DNA of 64,000 bases from positions 30,169 to 94,168 of the forward strand of contig NZ_FOSL01000020.1 of NCBI RefSeq assembly GCF_900114255.1. The letters are read 5' to 3'. This document shows positions 56,619 through 63,650 of the stretch, one piece after another; within the stretch, counting starts at the first letter, position 1; every line of letters starts with the position of its first letter. A program made the position numbers and the translations under genes. The notes under the pieces were generated by a model that saw only the letters and a list, made by a program, of their open reading frames with translations, was not told where the DNA came from and ran no database searches. The stretch is from Neomesorhizobium albiziae (GTDB lineage: Bacteria > Pseudomonadota > Alphaproteobacteria > Rhizobiales > Rhizobiaceae).

Positions 56619-57895
56619 CCGCCACTCTTTTCCCGCTCCACCGCCCGCCAGCCGATGTCGCGGCGGCAGAAACCATCCGGCCAGTCGATCCTGTCGACCG
56701 CCGCATAGGTGTTGGCTTGAGCCTCGCGGACCGTCTTGCCGGTGGCCGTGACGTTGAGCACGCGGCCGCCATTGGCCACCACCTCATCCCCCCGCATGGC
56801 GGTGCCCGCATGGAAAATCTCCGCGCCGGTCCCGGCGGCTTCAGCCAGGCCGCGAATGACCGAACCTTTCTGCGGGGTGCCGGGATATCCTTTCGCCGCC
56901 ATCACCACGGTCAGTGCGGCATCGTCGCGCCAGCGCGCCGAGACATGGGCGAGCTGGCCGTCGGCTGAGGCGTTCAGCAAGACCAGCAGATCCTCCTTCA
57001 GGCGCATCATCAGCACCTGGCATTCCGGATCGCCGAAGCGCGTGTTGAACTCGATCAGCTGCGGGCCGTCCCTGGTGATCATCAGTCCGGCGAACAGCAC
57101 GCCGGAAAACGGCGCGCCTATCTCGGCCATGCCGCGCAGGGTCGGCTCTATGATCTCGCGCATCGTGCGCTCGACCATAGTGTCGGTCATCACCGGCGCC
57201 GGCGAATAGGCGCCCATGCCGCCGGTGTTGGGCCCTGTGTCGCCGTCGCCCACCCGCTTGTGGTCCTGCGCGGTACCGAAGGGCAGCGCCGTCTTGCCGT
57301 CGCACAGGCAGAAGAAACTCGCTTCCTCGCCCTCGAGATACGCCTCGACCACCACTTCCGCCCCCGCACCTCCGAAGGCGCCGTCGAAACAGGCGTCGAT
57401 CGCGCTGAGCGCCTCTTCCTCCGTCATCGCCACGGTGACGCCTTTGCCGGCCGCCAGCCCGTCGGCCTTGACGACGATCGGCGCGCCCTGCGTTTTCACA
57501 TAGGCCCTGGCCTCCGCCGCGCCGGTGAAGCGCCGGTAGGCGCCGGTCGGGATGTTCTGGCGGGCGCACAGGTCCTTGGTGAAGCCCTTCGATCCTTCGA
57601 GCTGTGCCGCCGCCTTCGACGGGCCGAAGACGCGGACGCCGGCGGTCGCGAGATCGTCGGCGATGCCGGCGACCAGCGGCGCTTCGGGCCCGACCACGAC
57701 AAGGTCGATTTTCTTGTCCTTGCAGAACGCAATGATCGCCGCATGGTCGGCAATGTCGAGCGCCACGCATTCGGCTTCCCGCGCGATGCCCGGGTTGCCG
57801 GGCGCGGCATAAAGCCTGTTCAACATCGGCGATGCGGCGATCTTCCAGGCCAGCGCATGTTCGCGGCCGCCGGAGCCGATGAGAAGAACATTCAT
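56615..57895 (-). CDS. purD: phosphoribosylamine--glycine ligase
   Basis: 426-residue ATP-grasp enzyme making GAR in purine synthesis. Features: [19 protein letters not shown] (PurD N-terminus), [18 protein letters not shown], the ATP-grasp [13 protein letters not shown], and [17 protein letters not shown]. The ATG at 57895 is preceded by GAGGCG; a TTG two codons upstream is less likely. It is leftward and isolated from other pur genes here. A RIME lies between it and yoeB. Confidence 0.95.
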   Translation of the reverse strand: MNVLLIGSGGREHALAWKIAASPMLNRLYAAPGNPGIAREAECVALDIADHAAIIAFCKDKKIDLVVVGPEAPLVAGIADDLATAGVRVFGPSKAAAQLEGSKGFTKDLCARQNIPTGAYRRFTGAAEARAYVKTQGAPIVVKADGLAAGKGVTVAMTEEEALSAIDACFDGAFGGAGAEVVVEAYLEGEEASFFCLCDGKTALPFGTAQDHKRVGDGDTGPNTGGMGAYSPAPVMTDTMVERTMREIIEPTLRGMAEIGAPFSGVLFAGLMITRDGPQLIEFNTRFGDPECQVLMMRLKEDLLVLLNASADGQLAHVSARWRDDAALTVVMAAKGYPGTPQKGSVIRGLAEAAGTGAEIFHAGTAMRGDEVVANGGRVLNVTATGKTVREAQANTYAAVDRIDWPDGFCRRDIGWRAVEREKSGG

Positions 57896-57937
57896 GAGCA
57901 ACGCCTCGCCGAGATCCGCCGAATTGAGGCTTCTCCG

Positions 57938-58041
57938 CTAGAGCATGATCCGAAAAGTGGAAAACGGTTTTCGGGAAAGATCATGCTCCAACAAAGAGAT
58001 AGAGCCCCATTCCGATCCAGTCGGAATGGAGCAGGCTCTAG
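57938..58041. repeat. RIME-type element bounded by CTAG
   Basis: 104-base double palindrome. Hairpin one: GAGCATGATC/GATCATGCTC with inner CCGAAAA/TTTTCGG and the conserved AAAAGTG....CGGTTTT loop. Hairpin two: CCATTCCGA/TCGGAATGG inside GAGCC/GGCTC. Linker ACAAAGAGATAGAGC. Both ends are CTAG. It lies between purD and the yoeB-yefM pair. Confidence 0.88.
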
Positions 58042-58115
58042 TGTCGATGCGGCGGCGGGTCAAGGCGGATCGACTTTCGGAGCGACGTTTCAACGCCGAT
58101 CGTGCCCAAAGTTCG

Positions 58116-58388
58116 TCACCTGCCGTAATGGAACCGACACGCGGCAATTTCGATTGCTTGCGCATCACCGCTGCCGGACACCCGATAGATCAGCCGGTGC
58201 TCCTGGGTGATGCGGCGAGACCACCAGCCCGACATTTCACCGCGCAAGGGCTCGGGTTTGCCAATTCCCTGGAAAGGACCGCGCTGCATATCCTTCAGCA
58301 GTTCATTGATGCGCGCCAGCATTTTCAGGTCGACACTTTGCCAAAAGGTGTAGTCACTCCAACCGCGCTCGGTCCACAGCAGCTTCAC
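58116..58388 (-). CDS. yoeB: YoeB-family toxin
   Basis: 90-residue RelE-fold mRNA interferase. Typical YoeB ending RFHYGR, with EHRLIYRV and GKPEPLRGEMSGWWSRRI. The Glu, His and Arg residues of the active site are present. It cleaves mRNA at the ribosome when freed from YefM. The start is GTG overlapping the yefM stop as GTGA. Its neighbour purD and RIME are unrelated. Confidence 0.92.
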   Translation of the reverse strand: MKLLWTERGWSDYTFWQSVDLKMLARINELLKDMQRGPFQGIGKPEPLRGEMSGWWSRRITQEHRLIYRVSGSGDAQAIEIAACRFHYGR

Positions 58389-58639
58389 GGTTCAATGAGC
58401 TCGCGCTCAACAAGTTTGCCGGCATTCGCCTGTGCAATCGACTCACGAAGATGACGAGCATTTTCCGGAGTGCTCAACAAATGAAGGGTTTCTTTCATGC
58501 CCTCCCACTCGGAAAGCGAAACGATAACCACAGGGTCATGGTTTTGCCGGGTTACCACCAATTCAGTTCGATCCGCCTCGACCTTGTCGAGATGGGTGGC
58601 AAGATTGTTACGAAGGTCGGTGAACGATACGTGAGCCAT
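58385..58639 (-). CDS. yefM: YefM-family antitoxin
   Basis: 84-residue Phd/YefM antitoxin. SFTDLRNNLATHLDKV is the N-terminal DNA-binding fold, and VVIVSLSEWEGMKETLHLL leads to the toxin-neutralising helix. AAAGGGGAG precedes the start. A palindrome containing TGTAC half-sites lies just ahead (58665-58684), as expected for an autorepressed yefM-yoeB operon. Confidence 0.92.
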   Translation of the reverse strand: MAHVSFTDLRNNLATHLDKVEADRTELVVTRQNHDPVVIVSLSEWEGMKETLHLLSTPENARHLRESIAQANAGKLVERELIEP

Positions 58640-58664
58640 CGACTCCCCTTTCGATTCAAATCAA

Positions 58665-58684
58665 ATGTACGTATATCTGTACAT
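58665..58684. promoter_or_regulatory. YefM operator palindrome
   Basis: ATGTAC-N8-GTACAT is a 20-base dyad 26 bases upstream of yefM. TGTACA-type cores are the known YefM operator half-sites in E. coli. It would give autorepression. Confidence 0.75.
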
Positions 58685-58751
58685 ATATCAGCAAGCAAGC
58701 GCCTTGTTTAACCTCCTTGACGCCCGCTCTATCCCCTGCCACTCCACAGCA

Positions 58752-59735
58752 ATGGAAACTATCCAGTCCAGAAGCGGTCAGGGTCGCGTCGCCGATGCAC
58801 CGAGCGGCCATTGGGTCTATCGCATCTTGCCTACAGTGCTCTGGCCCTACGCGCAGCTCGCGCGCTGGGACCGGCCGATCGGCTGGCAGTTGCTTCTGTG
58901 GCCATGCTGGTGGTCGGCGGCGTTGGCCGCCACCGCCCATGCACGCGCAGGCGACACGCTGATGTCGCTCATGCCCTCGCCCTGGCACCTGCTGCTCTTC
59001 TTCATCGGGGCCGTCGCCATGCGCGGGGCCGGCTGCACCTTCAACGACATTGCTGACGAAGACATCGACATGAAGGTGGAGCGCACCCGCTCGCGGCCGC
59101 TGCCTTCGGGACAGGTCAGCCGCCGTCAGGCCTGGGCTTTCCTCATCCTGCAGGCGCTCGCCGGCCTCGTGGTGCTTTTGCAGTTCAACAGCTTAGCCAT
59201 CCTCCTCGGCATCGCATCGCTCGTGGTCGTGGCCATCTACCCCTTCATGAAAAGAATCACCGACTGGCCGCAACTGTTTCTGGGGCTTGCGTTTTCCTGG
59301 GGCGCGCTGATGGGCTGGGCGGCAGCGTTCGGCGACATCGACGCGCCGGCGCTGCTGCTTTACGCGGGTTCAATCCTGTGGGTCATCGGCTACGACACCA
59401 TCTACGCCCACCAGGACCGGGAAGACGACGCCATCGTCGGCGTGCGTTCCACGGCGCGGCTGTTCGGCGACAATACCAGGATCTGGCTGATCGGCCTCTA
59501 TGGCGGCGCGCTGATGCTTTTCGCCAGCGCCTATGCCACCGCCGAGGTGCCGATGCCGGCGTTGGCCGGGCTGCTCGCCGCCGGCGCCCATATGGTGCGG
59601 CAGATCCGGACGCTCGACATCGACAATCCCGACCAGTGCTTGCGGCTGTTCAAATCCAACAACGTCGTCGGCTGGCTGATCTTTTTGGGGCTGGTCGGCG
59701 GTGGGCTGTGGGTCGCCCTGAAACCCATGGTGTGA
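58752..59735 (+). CDS. ubiA: 4-hydroxybenzoate octaprenyl/decaprenyltransferase
   Basis: 327-residue membrane prenyltransferase for ubiquinone, with eight or nine spans. The first Asp motif is NDIADEDIDMKVERTRSRPL and the second YDTIYAHQDREDD, both diagnostic for UbiA. Start 58752 (METIQSRS) is preferred because the longer frame runs into the YefM operator. Its product consumes polyprenyl diphosphate derived from the MEP pathway (dxs, ispH in this window), and the oxidase complex needs its ubiquinone. Confidence 0.94.
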   Translation: METIQSRSGQGRVADAPSGHWVYRILPTVLWPYAQLARWDRPIGWQLLLWPCWWSAALAATAHARAGDTLMSLMPSPWHLLLFFIGAVAMRGAGCTFNDIADEDIDMKVERTRSRPLPSGQVSRRQAWAFLILQALAGLVVLLQFNSLAILLGIASLVVVAIYPFMKRITDWPQLFLGLAFSWGALMGWAAAFGDIDAPALLLYAGSILWVIGYDTIYAHQDREDDAIVGVRSTARLFGDNTRIWLIGLYGGALMLFASAYATAEVPMPALAGLLAAGAHMVRQIRTLDIDNPDQCLRLFKSNNVVGWLIFLGLVGGGLWVALKPMV

Positions 59736-59756
59736 GATCCTTCACCGGGTTCGCCG

Positions 59757-59975
59757 AAATTCAGTCCGGCGAGTCAGGTGGTGGTGCTTTTGAGAACCGG
59801 AGCCTAGAGCATTTTGCAGCCAGGTGAATCCACCTGGCGTCGCACAAATGCGACTAAACAAACGGATAGAGCGGAATGCCCGGTTCAACTTGAATGCATT
59901 CCGCTCTAGCGGACATATCGTCCGTGAGCACCGGAAGCGGAGAAAGCACCTCCAGATGACCGCCGGAATGGATTT
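59757..59975 (-). repeat. structured intergenic repeat, copy C, split by a RIME
   Basis: Same core as the copies at 30331 and 62307, but interrupted at 59804-59909 by a RIME. Outer arms: AAATTCAGTCCGG and CCGCCGGAATGGATTT pair imperfectly. Inner arms: GGTGGTGCTTTT and GAAAGCACCTCC. Core: GAGAACCGGAGC, then after the insert CGGAC-ATATC-GTCCG, then GTGAGCACCGGAAGCGGAG. It abuts the DUF6101 stop codon at 59976. Confidence 0.8.
59804..59909. repeat. RIME-type element inserted in copy C, bounded by CTAG
   Basis: 106 bases. First part GAGCATTTTGCAGCC with CCAGGTG/CACCTGG; linker ACAAACGGATAGAGC; second hairpin GAGCGGAATGC/GCATTCCGCTC. Both ends are CTAG. Removing the element with one CTAG restores an uninterrupted core of the structured repeat. 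Confidence 0.87.
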
Positions 59976-60542
59976 CTACTGCCTGGCAATAATCTCCTCG
60001 CCGTCGATCACCAACCTCAGGCCGAGGTCGCCGGTTTTGCGGCGGGCCAGGAAGCGGGGGCGGCGCTGCGTCGAGACGCGGCCCTTGCGGCGCTCGGTGG
60101 AGCGGGCGGCCTTGATCGCGGCTCCGAGCGATTCCTCGAGCGTGCGGGCAACGCCGTCGGCCTCGATCAGCAGCATTGGCAACCGGTAGGCATCGGCCCA
60201 GGCGCGCCAGTCGGCGGCGACGTCCTCGAGGTCGTGCGCCACAAGCAGCGGCACCGAAAGCATGGGGTCGTTGTGCAGCAGTTCCAGCGTCACCGTGACG
60301 GTGCCGAATTCGTCTTCGAGCGCGCGCGCCGCAACGCCGCGAAACGCCTTGGCCGGCAGCACGACGGTCGCCGGCAGGCCACTCATCTCCAGCAGGCGCT
60401 TGATCACCGCGCCGCGCTGGTCGATCGTGAAGGTCACGTCGCCATAGTCGTCGCGGGTGGCGTAGCTCACCATCTGGGGCAGGCGGAACGGGTCGAGCCG
60501 CATGTCGCGGCCCGCCCAGACTGGCTTCAGTCCGGTCTTCAT
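59976..60542 (-). CDS. DUF6101 family protein
   Basis: 188-residue conserved Rhizobiales protein of DUF6101. It has RLDPFRLPQMVSYATRDDYG near the start, alternating strands, and a basic C-terminal half (RSTERRKGRVSTQRRPRFLA). No catalytic motif is apparent. The ATG at 60542, one codon inside the longest frame, is preceded by AGGAAGGCACC. Its stop abuts the structured repeat. Function unknown. Confidence 0.87.
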   Translation of the reverse strand: MKTGLKPVWAGRDMRLDPFRLPQMVSYATRDDYGDVTFTIDQRGAVIKRLLEMSGLPATVVLPAKAFRGVAARALEDEFGTVTVTLELLHNDPMLSVPLLVAHDLEDVAADWRAWADAYRLPMLLIEADGVARTLEESLGAAIKAARSTERRKGRVSTQRRPRFLARRKTGDLGLRLVIDGEEIIARQ

Positions 60543-60768
60543 CAATGGTGCCTTCCTGTTTCTCCTGAGAGCCGGTTTCCCCGGTCTTCTCGCGGACCGT
60601 TTTCCGGTCTCGTTATGTCGTGAAGGCTAGTCCCCGCTCCTTACCGCCGGGCTTAAGAAGTTCGGTTAAATTTTGCTGATCTTTTGCATGGTTATCGGAA
60701 TGCGACCGGCTGTAACGGCCGGGAAACCTGTCTGAACAACAGGTTAAGCCCGACAGATGAAGTCGCGA

Positions 60769-62190
60769 TCAAATAACCTTGCCGGGGTTCATAATTCCGG
60801 CGGGATCGAAGGCCGCCTTCACCCGCCGCATCAGGTCGATTGCGACAGGCGGGGCAGTAGTCAGCAATTCGTCGCGCTTGAGCTGGCCGATGCCATGCTC
60901 GGCAGAGATCGAGCCGCCCAGCGCGCGCACCACGTCGTGCACCGCCTTGTTCATGGTGCGATAGAGCGCCAGGAAGGCTTCTGCGTCGCCGCCGGCCGGC
61001 TGCGAGATGTTGTAGTGCAGGTTGCCGTCGCCCATGTGGCCGAAACAGGCGACGCGGGCGTCCGGCGAAACCCCTGCCACCGCTTTGCCGGCGCGTTCGA
61101 TGAAGTCGGGGATGGCGGCGACAGGCACCGATATGTCGTGCTTGATCGAGGCGCCTTCCGGCCGCTGCGCATCCGACAGCGCCTCGCGGATCGCCCAAAA
61201 GGCAGCGCCCTGCGCCAGGCTCGCGGCAATCACCGCGTCGCCCGCAAATTCCCTTTCCAGCCCGGCCGACAAAATGTCCTCGGCGAGCCCCGTGGCGTCT
61301 TCCGCCGAGCGCCCCGACGAGATCTCCATCAGCACATACCAGGGCCATTTGTCCGCCAGCGGGCGCTGCGTGCCGGGAATGTGCCTTTCGGCGAAGCCGA
61401 GCAGCGTCTCGGAAATCAGTTCGAACGCGGTCAGCCCGCTGCCGGCGCGGTCGGAAGCGAGGCCGAACAGCGCGAGCGCATCCTGTGGCGTGTTCATCCC
61501 TACCCATCCCACCTCCCTGCCCTTCGGCTTCGGGAAAAGCTTCAGCACCGCGGCGGTGATGACGCCCAGCGTGCCTTCGGCGCCGACGAACAGGTTTTTC
61601 AGGTCGTAGCCGGTGTTGTCCTTCTTCAGCTTGCGCAGATCGTCGAAGATTTCGCCGGTCGGCAGCACCACCTCGACGCCGAGGCAGAGTTCGCGCGCAT
61701 TGCCGTAGGCAAGCACGCCGGTGCCGCCGGCGTTGGAGGACAGGTTGCCGCCGATCTGCGCCGAGCCTTGCGAGGCCAGCGACAGCGGAAACAGCCGGTC
61801 GGCCTCGTCCGCCGCCCTGTGCAGGTTTTCGAGGATCACGCCGGCTTCCGCCGTCAGCGTGTTGGACAAGGGGTCGATCTCGCGGATGCGGTTCAACCGC
61901 GACAGCGACAGCACGATTTCGCGGCCGGAGCCGTCCGGTACCTGGCCGCCGACCAGCCCTGTATTGCCGCCCTGCGGCACCACGGGTGTTTTCGTCTCGG
62001 TCGCCAGTTTGAGGATGGCGCTCACCTCGCCGACGCTGCCCGGCCGCAGCACCAGGCAGGTTTGCCCATGCCACAGCCCACGCCGCTCCGTGAGGTAAGG
62101 TTCGATGTCGACGGCGTCGCGCAGCGCATGATGATCGCCGACGATTGCCGCGAAGCGGTCGAGAAGGGTGGAGTCGAGGGAAGAATCCAT
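60769..62190 (-). CDS. FAD-binding D-2-hydroxyacid dehydrogenase (GlcD/D2HGDH-like)
   Basis: 473-residue flavoprotein of the PCMH/FAD-oxidase_C family. The FAD loop is VVPQGGNTGLVGGQ, with SSNAGGTGVLAYGNAREL and the C-terminal AEHGIGQLKRDEL. Candidate substrates are glycolate, D-lactate or D-2-hydroxyglutarate. It stands alone, without glcE/glcF neighbours, which favours the single-subunit D-2-hydroxyglutarate or D-lactate type. A RIME and copy B of the structured repeat lie upstream of its start. Confidence 0.9.
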   Translation of the reverse strand: MDSSLDSTLLDRFAAIVGDHHALRDAVDIEPYLTERRGLWHGQTCLVLRPGSVGEVSAILKLATETKTPVVPQGGNTGLVGGQVPDGSGREIVLSLSRLNRIREIDPLSNTLTAEAGVILENLHRAADEADRLFPLSLASQGSAQIGGNLSSNAGGTGVLAYGNARELCLGVEVVLPTGEIFDDLRKLKKDNTGYDLKNLFVGAEGTLGVITAAVLKLFPKPKGREVGWVGMNTPQDALALFGLASDRAGSGLTAFELISETLLGFAERHIPGTQRPLADKWPWYVLMEISSGRSAEDATGLAEDILSAGLEREFAGDAVIAASLAQGAAFWAIREALSDAQRPEGASIKHDISVPVAAIPDFIERAGKAVAGVSPDARVACFGHMGDGNLHYNISQPAGGDAEAFLALYRTMNKAVHDVVRALGGSISAEHGIGQLKRDELLTTAPPVAIDLMRRVKAAFDPAGIMNPGKVI

Positions 62191-62199
62191 GGCCAGATG

Positions 62200-62306
62200 C
62201 TAAAGCATGTCGCGCAAAAGTGCGCAGCGGTTTTGCGATAACGACATGCGTAAATCAAAGACATAAAGCACGGGAAGCCCAACCTGAAAGTTCGCGACGT
62301 GCTTTA
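62200..62306. repeat. RIME-type element abutting copy B
   Basis: Hairpin one GCATGTCG/CGACATGC with inner CGCAAAA/TTTTGCG and the AAAAGTG....CGGTTTT loop; linker ATCAAAGACATAAAGC; hairpin two AAAGCACG/CGTGCTTT. It begins CTAAAGC and ends GCTTTAA. The next base starts copy B of the structured repeat. Confidence 0.82.
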
Positions 62307-62450
62307 AGAGACCGCTTGGAAATCCGTCAGGCCGAGTCGAAAATGGTGGATTTCGAGAACCGGAGCGCAGCGTACATTTGGGTACGTGAGCACCGGAAGC
62401 GCAGAAATTGCCATTTGCAGCCCGCCATCACGGATTTCCAAGCGGTCTCT
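62307..62450 (-). repeat. structured intergenic repeat, copy B
   Basis: 144 bases. The outer arms AGAGACCGCTTGGAAATCCG+T (62307-62327) and 62430-62450 are a perfect 21-base inverted repeat. Inner arms AAATGG..ATTTC and GAAATTGCCATTT pair. Core: ACCGGAGCGCAG, CGTAC-ATTTGG-GTACG, ACCGGAAGCGCAG. The core is identical to copy A at nearly every position, but the outer arms are unrelated in sequence. It ends four bases before the tsaC stop. Confidence 0.85.
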
Positions 62451-62454
62451 AGGG

Positions 62455-63420
62455 TCAGGGAAGCGGCATGTCACGGGGCGCTGCCGCCCGCGCCAGCCGG
62501 TCGTTGATCGCCTCGCCCAGCCCCCTGTGCGGGATCGGCGCGACCGCGATGGTTTTTGCGCCGCTGCAGTCCAGCGCCTGCAGATGCGAGAAGAGATTGG
62601 CCGCCGCCTCGCGCAGGTCGCCCGCCTCCGACAGGTTGAGCAGGGCGACCGCGTTTGCCGCATCGATGCGCGCTGGCCCGAAAGACAGCAGCGCCTCGCC
62701 CTCGCGGACATCGCTGGCATTGAGCCGCACCGCGGCCCCCGGCGCATAATGCGAGGCAAGCATGCCGGGCGCAACGATTGCCGCGTTGTGGCCACGCACC
62801 AGCGGCACGCCGGCCGCCGCCTCGATCTCGTCGGCGGCAATGCCGCCGGGCCTCAGCAGCTTCAACCTGCTGTCCTCCACCTTGACGATGACTGATTCCA
62901 GCCCGACCGGCGTTTGCCCGCCATCGACGACCAGCGGTATCTTTTGCCCGAGGTCGGCGGCCACGGCTTCGGCCGTCGTCGCGCTGATCTTTCCCGACGA
63001 GTTGGCGCTGGGTGCGGCCAGCGGGCGGCCGAGCCGGGCGATCAGTTCACCGCCGAAACCTTTCGGCATGCGCAGCGCCACCGTGTCGAGACCGGCGGTC
63101 ACCAGCCGGTGGATCGAGGCGTCCGGGCGCAGCGGCAGCACCAGCGTCAGCGGCCCCGGCCAGAATTTTTCCGCAAGTTTTCGCGACAGCGGATCGAACG
63201 CCGCTATTCTTTCGGCCATGGCGAGGTCGGCGACATGGGCAATCAGCGGGTTGAAGCGCGGACGGCCCTTGGCCTCGAAGATGCGGCCGACCGCCGCGCC
63301 ATTGGTGGCGTCGCCTGCCAGCCCGTAGACGGTTTCGGTCGGAATGGCGACGACCTCGCCTGCCTCGAGCAGTGCCAGCGCCCGCTCCAGTGCCTTATCC
63401 GCCTTGAGTATTTCCGCCAT
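62455..63420 (-). CDS. tsaC: L-threonylcarbamoyladenylate synthase (Sua5 type)
   Basis: About 321-residue enzyme making TC-AMP from threonine, bicarbonate and ATP for tRNA t6A. The YrdC domain (about 1-200) has VAIPTETVYGLAGDA and RFNPLIAHV, with AAPSANSSGKIS. A C-terminal Sua5 domain (about 220-315, GMLASHYAPG) makes it the long type. The ATG at 63420 is chosen because the alternative at 63447 lies inside a RIME. Threonine, its substrate, is the product of thrB/thrC. Confidence 0.94.
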   Translation of the reverse strand: MAEILKADKALERALALLEAGEVVAIPTETVYGLAGDATNGAAVGRIFEAKGRPRFNPLIAHVADLAMAERIAAFDPLSRKLAEKFWPGPLTLVLPLRPDASIHRLVTAGLDTVALRMPKGFGGELIARLGRPLAAPSANSSGKISATTAEAVAADLGQKIPLVVDGGQTPVGLESVIVKVEDSRLKLLRPGGIAADEIEAAAGVPLVRGHNAAIVAPGMLASHYAPGAAVRLNASDVREGEALLSFGPARIDAANAVALLNLSEAGDLREAAANLFSHLQALDCSGAKTIAVAPIPHRGLGEAINDRLARAAAPRDMPLP

Positions 63421-63441
63421 CGCGCCGGTCCATTGGTTCCA

Positions 63442-63544
63442 CTGCATCGGCCCGAAAATCAGTTTGATTTTCGGAAAGCACGATGCACAGATTCAAAGTC
63501 TTAGAGCGTCCTTGGCGCGTCCAAAGGGACGCGCGGCGCTCTAA
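63442..63544. repeat. RIME-type element upstream of tsaC
   Basis: Hairpin one GCATCG/CGATGC (63444-63486) with inner CCGAAAATC/GATTTTCGG. Linker ATTCAAAGTCTTAGAGC. Hairpin two (63501-63544) TTAGAGCG/CGCTCTAA with GCGCGTCC/GGACGCGC. It overlaps the longer possible tsaC start codon. Confidence 0.8.
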
Positions 63545-63650
63545 GCGTGACTACAGAGGCGCGCCGCCCACCGCAAGCCCGGTCCGCCAGCACATTCTTA
63601 ACCGGTAAAATGCTAGGCTTTGCCGCAAGCCGGCATCAATCCCGTTCCAC

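Noticed and set aside
60757..62241. 494-codon + strand frame
   Set aside because: Antisense to the FAD-dependent dehydrogenase. Composition is that of a shadow frame.
62307..62450. Short peptide reading NRSAAYIWVREHRKRR through the structured repeat
   Set aside because: The same peptide-like string appears in other frames of the repeat copies. The sequence conservation is explained by base pairing and the direct boxes, not by codons.
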